Shown here piece by piece: positions 9,176-17,759 of a stretch of 64,000 nt of DNA. This DNA is from an uncultured cyanobacterium (GTDB taxonomy: Bacteria; Cyanobacteriota; Cyanobacteriia; Cyanobacteriales; Geitlerinemataceae), in NCBI GenBank assembly GCA_937899645.1, contig CALCCD010000109.1, positions 32,428 to 96,427 on the forward strand, read 5' to 3'. The notes under the pieces were generated by a model. The model made no database searches and was not told where the DNA came from. It saw nothing but the letters and a program-made list of their open reading frames with translations. The stretch's first letter is position 1; the number at the start of each line of letters is the position of its first letter. The translations under genes and the position numbers were made by a program.

Positions 9176-9244
9176 GAGTCGATTTAGAAAGTAGAGGTTG
9201 GGCCGCAAATCGTCAGAGCGCGAGCAGAAGCGAGAGACTTACAT

Positions 9245-9421
9245 TAGACCTCTTGCACAAAGATCCTGAGTTCTCGAAAAAGAGAGATTTTGGAGGCTGA
9301 GCGGAGTCGAAGCTTGGGGGGCGTCGCGAAAAGTGGCCGCACTATCTGCTTCGCAGAGGCTACGCCAACGACTCCGCTCAGTGCTCGAATCCTGGCTCTT
9401 TCGATTCATGCAAGAGGTCTA
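9245..9421. mobile_element. MITE-like element with 13-bp inverted ends
   Basis: TAGACCTCTTGCA at 9245-9257 is inverted perfectly as TGCAAGAGGTCTA at 9409-9421, bounding a 177-bp non-coding segment. Inside is a second inverted pair built on CTGAGCGGAGTCG (about 9297-9309 and the complement near 9369-9382). No transposase frame is present. Size, structure and TA-bounded ends fit a miniature inverted-repeat element mobilised in trans. It fills most of the 334-nt gap between the PhyH-like gene and the DUF1517-like gene. Confidence 0.7.
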
Positions 9422-9509
9422 TTCGCTCACTTCTGCTCGCGCTCCTTCAGCTTTGTGGAGGAGAACTGTGCTGTTTCTCAAATTTGTTGCTTTGCTGCAG
9501 GCGGAGACT

Positions 9510-10130
9510 CTACAACGGAATTAGCTCGGGGTAGTTCGTCAGGAGCTGCTCGTCGGTCAGGCAGTCACCGAACTGCGCCGGAGCGAAGTGTACCTGCACC
9601 GCCCGTAGACGCTCTTGGTAGTGCAGCTTGCCCAGTGCCTTGAGGCCATCGGTGAGTGCGTCGAGTTCGGCCAGGTCGGTCTCCAGGTCGGGCGCTTCGC
9701 CCTCGGCGGCGATCGTCAACGAAACGATCGCGTTTTCCGTTACCGGTAGGGTCAGCGGCGCGTCGGGGTCGCCGATACCGGCAGTTTCGGGTGCGTCGGC
9801 CAGATCGAAATCGCCCTGGTAGCGCTGGGCGGAGTCGGCGAACAGTTCGTTGACGTAGTCGCCTGCCTCACCTTCGCTCCAAAACACGTCGCCTTCGTTG
9901 CAGGCCGATCGCCAGTAGGGCTGCAACTCCAGAAGCTGCGCCGCGATCGTTTCGAGCTGCTCGCCCAGTACGCCCAGGTCGCCGTCCGCTGCGATCGCCT
10001 CGCGGGCCGCGCGATTTAGCGTGCCGAGCAGCGGTGCGACTTCCGAGCCGTGGAGGCTGACGACGAGGCGGCAGACCACGAAGCGGGTTTTGCCGGTGAT
10101 GCGGTTAAATCGGTCTCCGATAGCGCTCAT
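9510..10130 (-). CDS. Conserved cyanobacterial protein, DUF1517-like, 206 aa
   Basis: Starting at the ATG at 10130, the protein reads MSAIGDRFNRITGKTRFVVC and ends TDEQLLTNYPELIPL, matching my memory of the cyanobacterial DUF1517 family, whose function is unknown. The upstream frame is open but overlaps murI antisense to its own logic and has poor composition, so it was not used. No signal peptide or membrane helix is seen. It is third in a leftward series after the amidase and murI, with a 110-nt gap from murI. Confidence 0.7.
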   Translation of the reverse strand: MSAIGDRFNRITGKTRFVVCRLVVSLHGSEVAPLLGTLNRAAREAIAADGDLGVLGEQLETIAAQLLELQPYWRSACNEGDVFWSEGEAGDYVNELFADSAQRYQGDFDLADAPETAGIGDPDAPLTLPVTENAIVSLTIAAEGEAPDLETDLAELDALTDGLKALGKLHYQERLRAVQVHFAPAQFGDCLTDEQLLTNYPELIPL

Positions 10131-10240
10131 AAACTCGACAAAGTGAAGGTCGTGCACTCTCGCAAAATAGCGAAAAAAAGGCCCCAGATCGAGCCGCTTG
10201 GCAAAATCCGGGGCGTTGCGCGCGGTCTGTCTGGCAGCCG

Positions 10241-11155
10241 CTACTCGTCGGCGTTGACCAGCGGGCGATCGGCATAGGCGTCGTTTCTGTCCGCCCGCTC
10301 GATGGCTGGCTCGATGGCTGGCTCGGTGACCGTGGCGACTTCGGCGACCTCGGGCGGCGGCGCAAAGCGAACGCGCTCGACCCCGGGGCGGTGGCCCAAC
10401 CAGCGGCTCGACAGCTCGGCGAACTGGGATGGCTTGCCGCTGACGAAGAACTGGGTGGGGCGGTGCGCGCTGGGAGCTGCGTGTAGTCCTAGCAAATCCA
10501 GCTCGCGGACGGTGGCGCGCGTCAGGTGGACGGCGGGATCGATGCAGGTGACCCGATCGCCGACGATCGTGCGGACGACCTCGGACAGGTGCGGGTAGTG
10601 GGTGCAGCCGTAGACCAGAGTGTCGATCTGGCGATCGAGCAGCGGCTGTAAGTATTCGCGGGCCGTGGCGAGCGTGGCTGGGTCGTGAATGCGATCGCCT
10701 TCGACGATCGGCACGAAGTCCGGACAGCCGACCTCCCAGACCTGGGCCTCGGGGCAAATTTCGCGCATGGCTTGGCTGTACGCGCCGCTGCTGGCCGTGG
10801 CGGGCGTGGCGATGACGCCGACGCGCCGCCCGGTTTTCACCGCCGCCCGCGCGCCGGGGAAAATCAGACCCAGCACCGGGAAGCCGTACTCGCGCCGCAC
10901 GATATCGAGCGCCAGAGCCGAGCTGGTGTTGCAGGCCATCACTGCCATCTTGACGTTGCGGGCCGCCATCCAGTCGAGGATGTCGCGCACGAACGCCAGA
11001 ATCTCCTCGGGGGTACGCGTTCCGTAGGGTAGGCGAGCCGTATCGCCGAAATACAGAACGGACTCGTCCGGCAGAATGCGCTCGAATTCGCGCAGGACGG
11101 TAAGTCCGCCGACGCCGCTATCGAACAGTCCGATCGGCTGATTGTTGGGGGTCAT
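10241..11155 (-). CDS. murI: Glutamate racemase
   Basis: The 304-residue enzyme converts L- to D-glutamate for peptidoglycan. Both catalytic cysteines are visible: C75 in ACNTSSA and C184 in VYGCTHYPHL. The N-terminal IGLFDSGVGGLTV carries the catalytic Asp region, and DTARLPYGT follows. The C-terminus has an extra Ala/Glu/Pro-rich tail of about 35 residues (PPPEVAEVATVTEPAIEP) with a duplicated EPAIE unit. It lies downstream of a cell-wall amidase in the same direction, a sensible peptidoglycan pairing. Confidence 0.96.
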   Translation of the reverse strand: MTPNNQPIGLFDSGVGGLTVLREFERILPDESVLYFGDTARLPYGTRTPEEILAFVRDILDWMAARNVKMAVMACNTSSALALDIVRREYGFPVLGLIFPGARAAVKTGRRVGVIATPATASSGAYSQAMREICPEAQVWEVGCPDFVPIVEGDRIHDPATLATAREYLQPLLDRQIDTLVYGCTHYPHLSEVVRTIVGDRVTCIDPAVHLTRATVRELDLLGLHAAPSAHRPTQFFVSGKPSQFAELSSRWLGHRPGVERVRFAPPPEVAEVATVTEPAIEPAIERADRNDAYADRPLVNADE

Positions 11156-11270
11156 TCGCAGTCATGGGGGGCTAATGGGTGGCGCGTGTGAGGGCAGATG
11201 ACTTAAATCGTAGCAACCCCGCGCAATCGCGGGATTTACGTACGTGTATTGGAGGGCTCTGGAGACCGGA

Positions 11271-12404
11271 CTAGGGCTCGCAGTAGGGGCCTGGGCAGTA
11301 GCGATCGACGTATTCGAGGATGCCGCGCGCGATGGCGCGCGCCAGCACTTCCCGGTGGTCGGGGTCGGCGAGGCGAGGCGCGTCGATCGCGCCAGTCACG
11401 AAACCGAGCTCGAGAAGGATCGCGGGCATGTCCGTGTGCCGCAGCACGTAGAATCTTGCCGTTCGCACGCCGCGATCGCCGCTACCGGTCGCATCGAGCA
11501 GACTTTCGTGGACGACTTCAGCAAAGCGATCGCCGGTCTGGAAGTAGTACGTTTCGATGCCGTTCACGTCCGGGCGACTCATGCTAATCGCGTTGGCGTG
11601 GATGCTCACGAACAGGTTGGCGTTGACGCGGTTGGCGAAATCAACGCGCGGCTCGAGGTCGAGTTCGTAGTTGCTCGTGCGAGTTAGCAGCGGTACGACA
11701 CCGTTTTCTTCCAGCAAATCGGCGACGCGATCGGTGACTGGATTGACGATATCGAGTTCGTCGAGGCCGCCGATGCCCACTGCGCCCGGATCGCGTCCGC
11801 CGTGACCGGGGTCGAGGACGACGACGATATCCCCATCGCGAATTGTCGGTAGGTTATCGAGCGACGACCAGTCAAAGGAGCCGGGGCGAACGGGCGACTC
11901 GCCAACGGTGGCGGCGTAGGGATCGAGTTCCAGGGAAAGAATCTGCGTGCTCGGTTCGTTGAGCTCGCCGATCGCCACCTGAGCCGCAGGCATAACAAAA
12001 ATCGTTACGCTGCCATCGGCATTGGCCTCGGCGCGCACCCAGCGGATGGCGTCGCTGTCGCGGGCGTCGGGTATGGTCGCGTTGCGGGCGAAGCGCGCGT
12101 TGGGGATGTTGATGGCGTAGGCGAGGCTCGATCGATCCCAGTAATGCTCGTAGCTATCGACGCGGCGATCGGTGCGAACGAGCAAGCGGTTGCCGTCGGT
12201 CGTGATTTCTAGGTACTCCACGATCGCCGGGGAAAACTGGGCGATGTGACCATCGGCGCTCGGCGGCGCGGGGTCGGGGCTCGGCAGAGTGGCGGACTGG
12301 ATCTCTAGCGCGCCCAGCGCCGAGCTTGCGGCCAAAGGCACGCACAGACCGGCCAGTGCCGCGACGAGCGAGCGGGCAAACGGACGGGAATGTTTCACGG
12401 TCAT
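11271..12404 (-). CDS. N-acetylmuramoyl-L-alanine amidase with AMIN domain
   Basis: Amidase_3 family, secreted. The signal peptide is SLVAALAGLCVPLAASSALG, followed by an AMIN-type targeting domain (about residues 40-150) and the zinc amidase domain from VVVLDPGHGGRDPGAVG. The second zinc His is in SIHANAISM and the catalytic Glu is in ILLELGFVTG. It cleaves the bond between MurNAc and the stem peptide during cell separation. The ATG at 12404 has AGGAG only 2 nt away; the in-frame GTG two codons later has about 8 nt spacing and may be the true start. Confidence 0.93.
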   Translation of the reverse strand: MTVKHSRPFARSLVAALAGLCVPLAASSALGALEIQSATLPSPDPAPPSADGHIAQFSPAIVEYLEITTDGNRLLVRTDRRVDSYEHYWDRSSLAYAINIPNARFARNATIPDARDSDAIRWVRAEANADGSVTIFVMPAAQVAIGELNEPSTQILSLELDPYAATVGESPVRPGSFDWSSLDNLPTIRDGDIVVVLDPGHGGRDPGAVGIGGLDELDIVNPVTDRVADLLEENGVVPLLTRTSNYELDLEPRVDFANRVNANLFVSIHANAISMSRPDVNGIETYYFQTGDRFAEVVHESLLDATGSGDRGVRTARFYVLRHTDMPAILLELGFVTGAIDAPRLADPDHREVLARAIARGILEYVDRYCPGPYCEP

Positions 12405-12668
12405 ATCTCCTGCGATCGCCAAGCGCCCTGACGGGGGCGACGATCGAACGTTTCGAGCGAGGTGCGATTCAATCGGGATGGTATGCGAGCAATAACCGCC
12501 GATGGGCATCGGTCATGCGCTTCCAAAATCGGCACGATCGGTAATCGGGACGATCGGTCACTGCCGCGCAAGCTGGCAAGCAAAATAGCACGAACTCACG
12601 TGCGCGCGTGCATCGAACGGCTACTTTGCGAGCCATTACCACAAATGACTGACGCCGACCTTCGCTCG

Positions 12669-13703
12669 CTAGGGCGATTCGGGCAGGTTGGGCGATTCGG
12701 GCAGGTTGGGCGATTCGGGCAGGTTGGGCAGGTTGGGCGATCGCGGCCCGCCCGGTGTCGTCGTCACCGTCGTCGCCACCTCGGCTTCTATCCACCTCGT
12801 CACCAAGGCGTTAAAGACTTCCGGGCGCTCGTCGTGGGGGCAGTGTCCGGCGGGAGCGATCTCGTGCAGGGCGATCCGCTCGCCGTACTGCGCGAAAGCC
12901 TCGGGGTGCGCCACGCTCGGCGGTACGAGGCGATCGTCGCGGCCCCAGGTCAGCAATACCGGCAGGCGCAGGCGACGCAACATCGCGGGAATATCCGGGC
13001 AGTAGTCCGGCTCGGAAGCCTGACGCACCAGAGCCACCAGGGCGCGCACGGCGTCGCGATCGCCCGCCGGATCGGCGAAGACCGACACCAGCTCCGGCGT
13101 TACGGCTCGACGGTCGGCATAGGCCAGCTTGACGAATGGCATCAGGCGGCGCGGTGCTTTGAGCAGGCCCAGCAGTGGCCGCAGCAGCCAGCGCTGGCCG
13201 ACCGACCCTTCGATCGCCGCGATCGCCTTGCGAAATGGCGGCGGGATGGCCTTCACGCGCACAGACGGATCGGGCAGCGTCACGCAGACGACGCCGCACA
13301 CCCAGCCCGGCCCCAAATCCGCCGCCGCCAAGCTCACCAGCGAGCCGATCGAGTGGCCGACGACGATCGCCGGTCTCCCAACGACCTGCCGCAGAAAGTC
13401 CCCTACGGCCTCGGCCCAGAGCGAAATCGAGTAAGGCGCGAAATCTTTAGAAGACGCCCCGAATCCCGGCAGGTCGATCGCGTAGCAAGCGTGATGCGCC
13501 GACCAGGCAGGCAGGTTGTTGCGCCAGTGGCCGATCGCCGCCCCGAAGCCGTGGACGCAGACGATCGGCGCTCGGCGCTCGCTGACGGGCCGTCCGGTGT
13601 AGACATAGCGAACCCGCCAGCCGCGCCAGCTCCAGTCGCGCCAGTTCCAGTCGCGGTCGTTGCTCGCGCCTGTCGGCATTGCACCCGACCCCGTCTTCGC
13701 CAC
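12669..13703 (-). CDS. Alpha/beta-fold hydrolase with repetitive C-terminal tail
   Basis: The 344-residue protein has the fold's landmarks: oxyanion HGFGAAIGHWRNN, nucleophile elbow VVGHSIGSL (Ser), acid GRDDRLVPP (Asp) and general base PAGHCPHDERPE (His). It resembles plant/cyanobacterial hydrolases of the pheophytinase/epoxide-hydrolase-like type, but the substrate is unknown. The last 20 or so residues are three SPNLPE-type repeats encoded by 18-bp tandem DNA repeats. The N-terminal 25 residues are Trp/Asp/Arg-rich (DWNWRDWSWRGW), so the start could be any of several near codons. Confidence 0.87.
   Translation of the reverse strand: MAKTGSGAMPTGASNDRDWNWRDWSWRGWRVRYVYTGRPVSERRAPIVCVHGFGAAIGHWRNNLPAWSAHHACYAIDLPGFGASSKDFAPYSISLWAEAVGDFLRQVVGRPAIVVGHSIGSLVSLAAADLGPGWVCGVVCVTLPDPSVRVKAIPPPFRKAIAAIEGSVGQRWLLRPLLGLLKAPRRLMPFVKLAYADRRAVTPELVSVFADPAGDRDAVRALVALVRQASEPDYCPDIPAMLRRLRLPVLLTWGRDDRLVPPSVAHPEAFAQYGERIALHEIAPAGHCPHDERPEVFNALVTRWIEAEVATTVTTTPGGPRSPNLPNLPESPNLPESPNLPESP
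12672..12734. repeat. 18-bp tandem repeats inside the hydrolase 3' end
   Basis: GGGCGATTCGGGCAGGTT occurs three times in perfect tandem at 12672-12725, followed by a half unit at 12726-12734. Being a multiple of three, the array keeps frame and encodes SPNLPE repeats at the protein C-terminus. Confidence 0.9.
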
Positions 13704-13847
13704 ACTTCACAAAATCTAGAATTTCCTGGAACTTAACACGGTCAGGAAAGATTCCGAGTAATATATCAACAAACGTGCTGCGTGCCAGCACTGCAAGATT
13801 GTTCTCCCATTGCCGCGTAGCGCCATTAACTTTCAACATCGCATTGT

Positions 13848-14414
13848 ATGCCTGTAATCCGCAACAGAAGACGACAACAGAACCTCCCCCAAATCAACGA
13901 GCGCATCCGCTTTCCGAACATCCGAGTCATTGGCACCGATGGCGAACAGCTCGGGATTATGGTTCCGGCAGACGCACTCGAAATTGCCGAAGAGAAAGAC
14001 CTAGATCTCGTACTCGTTAGCGACAAGGCCGATCCGCCGGTATGCCGGATCATGGACTACGGCAAGTTCAAATTCGAGGAAGAGAAGAAGAAAAAAGAGG
14101 CCAAGAAAAAGCAGCACTCTTCCGAACTCAAGGAAGTGAAGATGCGCTACAAAATCGAGGAGCACGACTATAACGTCCGCCTCAAGCACGCCACGCGTTT
14201 CATCAAAGCCGGAGATAAAGTCAAGGCAACCGTGATGTTCCGAGGTCGCGAGATCCAGCACACCGACCTGGCCGCGCGCCTGTTGCAGCGGCTCGCCAGC
14301 GACCTGAACGAAATCGCTGACGTCCAGCAGCGCCCCAAGCGCGAAGGCCGCAGCATGACCATGCTCATGTCGCCCAAGAAAGGCGTCGTCGGTGGCGAAG
14401 ACGGCAAGAAGTAG
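13848..14414 (+). CDS. infC: Translation initiation factor IF-3
   Basis: The 188-residue protein has the N-terminal domain ([21 protein letters not shown] and [20 protein letters not shown]), a lysine/glutamate-rich linker helix, and the C-terminal domain ([20 protein letters not shown] and [10 protein letters not shown]). It binds the 30S subunit, prevents premature joining of 50S and checks start-codon pairing. It is well conserved end to end. The start is ATG rather than the ATT often seen in proteobacteria, so classical start-codon autoregulation is not indicated. Confidence 0.97.
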   Translation: MPVIRNRRRQQNLPQINERIRFPNIRVIGTDGEQLGIMVPADALEIAEEKDLDLVLVSDKADPPVCRIMDYGKFKFEEEKKKKEAKKKQHSSELKEVKMRYKIEEHDYNVRLKHATRFIKAGDKVKATVMFRGREIQHTDLAARLLQRLASDLNEIADVQQRPKREGRSMTMLMSPKKGVVGGEDGKK

Positions 14415-14454
14415 GCGCGCGGTGCTCGTCTGCGTTCGGAGTCAAGCCGTTCCC

Positions 14455-15120
14455 TCACTGTGCGGTCGTCGCGATCGCGGCGAGTCCGGCGACTGGCAGG
14501 CGGGCGGCGTCGAGTGCGGCCTTGCCAGCCTTCGCCGTTGCGCCCGTCGTAAAGATATCGTCCACGAGCAGAATCGGGCGATCGAGCTGGATCAGCCGCT
14601 CGCGATCGGGGCCGACGCGGAAGGCACGCGCGAGTTCGCGTCGGCGCTCGTCGGGCGAGAGATCGAACAGCGCCCGCGTCGCTCGCACTCGTTCCAGCCC
14701 ACGCTCCACCAGCGGCGCACCCGTCACCTCGCAGAAGCCGCGCGCGATTTCTTCGGCCTGATCGAAGCCGCGATCGCGCCGTTTTTTGGGATGCATCGGT
14801 AGAGGAACGACGATAACTTGTCCCACCTTGCGTCGCTGGGCCGACGCCATCCAGGCGCGACCGAGCCGCGTCCCGAGATATTCTCCGATTTGCGGGCGAT
14901 TGCTGTACTTCATAGCGGCGATCGCCCGTTTTAGATCGCCTCGGTACTGCCCCCATACAAATGTCGGCGGCGACAACCGCCACAGCCGCTCGCGATTGCG
15001 ATGCGCGAGCCGTTCGAGGTTGGGGCGGCAGCGATCGCAAATCGGCTCGCGACTATCGCGCCCGCACAGGCTGCACTCGGACTTAAACAGCAAATCGAGC
15101 AGCGATCGCCAGCGAACCAT
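14455..15120 (-). CDS. comF: ComF family phosphoribosyltransferase-like protein
   Basis: At 221 residues this has the ComF layout: an N-terminal zinc-ribbon-like cluster (C16, C19, C28, C31 in CSLCGRDSREPICDRC), the conserved VVPLPMHPKKRRDRGFDQA, and the PRPP-binding loop ILLVDDIFTTGATAKAG near residue 185. ComF proteins are needed for natural transformation in several bacteria, including cyanobacteria, probably at the step of inward DNA transport. It is convergent with infC with a 40-nt gap. Confidence 0.9.
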   Translation of the reverse strand: MVRWRSLLDLLFKSECSLCGRDSREPICDRCRPNLERLAHRNRERLWRLSPPTFVWGQYRGDLKRAIAAMKYSNRPQIGEYLGTRLGRAWMASAQRRKVGQVIVVPLPMHPKKRRDRGFDQAEEIARGFCEVTGAPLVERGLERVRATRALFDLSPDERRRELARAFRVGPDRERLIQLDRPILLVDDIFTTGATAKAGKAALDAARLPVAGLAAIATTAQ

Positions 15121-15152
15121 ATCCCCACCCCTCGTTAACCTTGCCTGCGACG

Positions 15153-16217
15153 CTATACTGCCGCTGCTTCGGCCAGGTAGCCGCGCGTCGCGTGGGGAAT
15201 CTCCACAACCCGCACCGCCACGCCATCCGCCGTCAGCGACAGGCCCGCGCCGCCCACTTTGGCACGCACGTAGCCGAGACCGATCGCCCCGTCCGGCGTC
15301 GAGATCGCGCTCGTCACTTTCCCGGCTTTGCGCTCGCCCTGCATCAGCATCGCTCCCGCCGCGAGCGGCTCCGGCCCCTCGGCGCGCAGGCCCCAGAGCT
15401 GCTGCTTGACGCCCTTGTAGGTCTTAAGCCGCGCGATCGTCTCCTGGCCGATGTAGCAGCCTTTGTCAAAAGAGACCGTATGCCAGAGGCCCGCTTCGAG
15501 GGGATTGTAGTCTTCGGTTAGCTCGCGATCGGGGCGCGGTCGTCCGTCGATCGCGCGCAGCTCGTCCCAGGTGGCATCGCCGAGGGGCAGCGCGCCCGCC
15601 GCTACGAGCGCTTCCCAGAGCGATCCGCCCGCCGCGCGATCGGCGACTAGCGTTAGCTCCGAGCGCGAGAGACCCTGCGTCGCCGCCAGCCGCACCGGGG
15701 CTCCGGCGATTTCTACTTCGAGGTGTTTTCCCGGCTCCGGGCAAGCGACGCCGAGCCGAGCGCACAGCGCTGTGCCGCCCGTCCCGATCGCGCTAAAGCA
15801 GACTGTTTCGTCCGTCACGTCGGACAGTTCGACGCGATCCATCGGGAAAATATAGCGATCGAGCAGGGGCAGCAGGGCGGCGCGGCGCTCGGGCGAGACG
15901 ATCGCGATCGCGGCCTCATCCGTGAAAATCACCGTCGCCAGGTCGATCGTCCGGGCGGTGCTGGTGACAAACGTCGTCTCGCAGCACTCGTCCGCTTGCA
16001 AGCGCTGAATATCGTTGGTGGTTTGGTTGTGCAGAAAGCGAAGGCGATCGTCGCCGCCGAGCCGCAGGCGTCCCCAGTGGCTGCGGTCGTAGAGGGCAAC
16101 GCCGCCGGGAGTCTCGGTGGCCGCTGCGAGCGCCGCACGATCGTCGGGGAAAGTTTGCGCGACTTCGGTGTTGGTAAAGGTCGCACCGGCGGCGGCTTGC
16201 AGGTCTCGAAGTGTCAT
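15153..16217 (-). CDS. ygfZ: Folate-binding protein YgfZ / GcvT-like
   Basis: The 354-residue protein carries the YgfZ signature KGCYIGQETIARLKTYKG (about residues 245-262) and a GcvT-like fold, with LHNQTTNDIQRL near the N-terminus. YgfZ proteins bind tetrahydrofolate and support Fe-S cluster proteins such as MiaB and radical-SAM enzymes. The conserved cysteine needed for activity is present. The start ATG leads MTLRDLQAAAG. It lies 32 nt upstream of comF on the same strand, so co-transcription is likely. Confidence 0.93.
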   Translation of the reverse strand: MTLRDLQAAAGATFTNTEVAQTFPDDRAALAAATETPGGVALYDRSHWGRLRLGGDDRLRFLHNQTTNDIQRLQADECCETTFVTSTARTIDLATVIFTDEAAIAIVSPERRAALLPLLDRYIFPMDRVELSDVTDETVCFSAIGTGGTALCARLGVACPEPGKHLEVEIAGAPVRLAATQGLSRSELTLVADRAAGGSLWEALVAAGALPLGDATWDELRAIDGRPRPDRELTEDYNPLEAGLWHTVSFDKGCYIGQETIARLKTYKGVKQQLWGLRAEGPEPLAAGAMLMQGERKAGKVTSAISTPDGAIGLGYVRAKVGGAGLSLTADGVAVRVVEIPHATRGYLAEAAAV

Positions 16218-16623
16218 GGAGATGTCCGTTGGAGCGGTTCGGTCGGCCTTTGGGATCTTAACCGGAATCCCGAGGCGCGGGCTCGGCGATCGCGCCTCGG
16301 GCCAAAATGCCCTGGAGCAGCTCGCCCGAAAAGCGTCCGAAAAGCGCCCGAAAAATTCAAAAAAAAACTCCGACGCGAGCGCCGAAGTTTGCCATCAGGG
16401 TGCATCTACCACTCCTTACTGCGTTGCCCGCTGTGCCCCGTCCGGATAAGGTTGCAGAAATTTCGTTGCAGAAATTTCTTTTGGGGTCTCGGCGTTGACC
16501 CGATCGTCACGTGCAGGTTCGTTAGGACAAGACAAAAGCGAAGATTCGGACATTGAGCGGAGCCGAAGTGCGATGTGCCCTAGCCTGACTGAGACTGGCT
16601 ACAGAAATCGGAAGGCATCGGAG
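16218..16623. other. 406-nt gap with repeats and a leftward terminator
   Basis: The gap holds the leftward terminator listed separately, a perfect 14-bp tandem duplication of GTTGCAGAAATTTC at 16451-16464 and 16465-16478, and one copy of the dispersed CTGAGCGGAGTCG-type motif (ATTGAGCGGAGCCGAAGTGC near 16553). No convincing gene is seen. Confidence 0.6.
16359..16389 (-). terminator. Intrinsic terminator, leftward
   Basis: Read leftward, AACTTCGGCG-CTCG-CGTCGGAGTT forms a ten-pair stem (two G-U pairs in RNA) followed directly by nine T residues. It would end the leftward transcript of the two small genes at 16624-17224. Confidence 0.85.
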
Positions 16624-16917
16624 CTACAACACCGTCGAGCAGGGACGCAGCTCGGGGGGAATCGCATCTCCCGGCGCGAATTCTAGCTGCGTGGCGCTCG
16701 TTTCCAGGTAGCCGCTTTCCATAAACGCCAGCAGCATCCGCGATAGCGCTATCCACACCGAGCGATCGAACTCCCAGTCGCCCGATCGCGGCGCGAAATC
16801 ACAAATCGACTTCAGTGCCCAAAAATAGGTGTTTCGTACCACCGGCCCCCCCTTCTTAAAGGGCGGCACGTCGTCGGCGTGGACGAAGAGCATGTCATCT
16901 TCGATGCGGGCGCGCAT
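16624..16917 (-). CDS. Conserved hypothetical protein, 97 aa
   Basis: A small soluble protein starting MRARIEDDMLFVHADDVPPF, with a helical middle (WIALSRMLLAFMESGYLE) and no signal. The ordered, non-repetitive sequence and its place 25 nt after another small leftward gene, with a strong terminator downstream, support a real gene. I do not recognise a named domain. Confidence 0.65.
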   Translation of the reverse strand: MRARIEDDMLFVHADDVPPFKKGGPVVRNTYFWALKSICDFAPRSGDWEFDRSVWIALSRMLLAFMESGYLETSATQLEFAPGDAIPPELRPCSTVL

Positions 16918-16942
16918 GGTCGGTCGGAGGTCGAGGGCGGGG

Positions 16943-17224
16943 CTAGTCCACCTGGGCGGGCGGGTTGGCGGCGGGTACGTCGCTGAGGCCGAAGTGGTCG
17001 ATAACGCGCAGAACTCCGATCGAAACGATAAGGCCGATCGTTAATCCGACGGCGATCAGCGCCAGATAGAGCTTCTTGAGCTGAGGCTGAATATCGGTGC
17101 GCTCGATCGGGATTGGGGCGGGCATTTCGTCGTCCATTCGCTGGAACACGGGATCGCTGGGGATGCCCGAGTCGGAAAACGGGTTGTTCGCGTCGCCTTG
17201 GAAGGGGTTTGGAGGTTGCTGCAC
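16943..17224 (-). CDS. Small single-span membrane protein, 93 aa
   Basis: The N-terminal half is hydrophilic and Asn/Pro/Asp-rich (MQQPPNPFQGDANNPFSDSG), then one membrane helix at about residues 51-73 (LYLALIAVGLTIGLIVSIGV) and a short Pro-rich tail. The topology suggests a cytoplasmic N-terminus. It is the first gene of a two-gene leftward unit; its upstream region holds the 15-bp palindromic repeats at 17241-17330. Function unknown. Confidence 0.7.
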   Translation of the reverse strand: MQQPPNPFQGDANNPFSDSGIPSDPVFQRMDDEMPAPIPIERTDIQPQLKKLYLALIAVGLTIGLIVSIGVLRVIDHFGLSDVPAANPPAQVD

Positions 17225-17240
17225 GGTCTGATAGGGCGGT

Positions 17241-17330
17241 CTAAAAATTGCTGGACTAAAAATTGCTGGGCTAGAAATTTCTGGGCTAGAAATTTCTGGG
17301 CTACAGATTGCCGGGCTACAAATTGCCGGG
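17241..17330. repeat. Six 15-bp tandem repeats containing a 10-bp palindrome
   Basis: Six consecutive 15-bp units are variants of CTAGAAATTTCTGGG. Units 3 and 4 (17271-17300) are identical and contain the palindrome AGAAATTTCT. Outer units vary (CTAAAAATTGCTGGA/G and CTACAGATTGCCGGG). The array begins 17 nt before the start of the leftward small membrane protein gene. Confidence 0.9.
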
Positions 17331-17363
17331 GGTCTGTTGCACGAGGCCGAGCACAGGTCGGGC

Positions 17364-17759
17364 TTACGATGAACTGGCCGCCGATGCGTAGCGATCGACC
17401 ACCTGACGGAGCGTTTCGGGGCTGAACGGCTTGGTGAGATATTCCGTGGCTCCAGCCATTTTGCCCTGGACGCGATCGAAGGCTTTGTCGCGCGCCGTCA
17501 CCATGACGATCGGCAGGTCTGCGAACTGGGGCAGGTTGCGAATCGTCCGGCAGACCTCGAGGCCATCGATATCGGGCATCGACACATCGAGTAGCACGAC
17601 CAAAATCGATTCTTTGTAGATGGTGTTGAGTGCGTCGAGGGCATTATCAACACACAGCACGCGATAAGTGTCCCCCAGAATTTTCTGGATGGTCTTCTGC
17701 ATGACCGGGCTGTCGTCAACGGTCAAGACAGTTGGCGGGTTGGGACTGGGAGTAGACAT
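17364..17759 (-). CDS. Single-domain response regulator (CheY-like)
   Basis: A 131-residue receiver domain with no output domain. The acidic pocket is D15/D16, the phosphoacceptor is D58 in LLDVSMPDIDG, the switch Thr is in VMVTARD and the conserved Lys is K110 in LTKPFSPE. It most resembles the PilH/PatA-type receivers of cyanobacteria. It is divergent from, and 708 nt away from, the start of a large sensor kinase, which is a possible partner. Confidence 0.93.
   Translation of the reverse strand: MSTPSPNPPTVLTVDDSPVMQKTIQKILGDTYRVLCVDNALDALNTIYKESILVVLLDVSMPDIDGLEVCRTIRNLPQFADLPIVMVTARDKAFDRVQGKMAGATEYLTKPFSPETLRQVVDRYASAASSS

Noticed and set aside
12462..13736. Long plus-strand open frame opposite the alpha/beta hydrolase
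   Set aside because: Arg/Gln-rich shadow product; the opposite strand has all hydrolase motifs.
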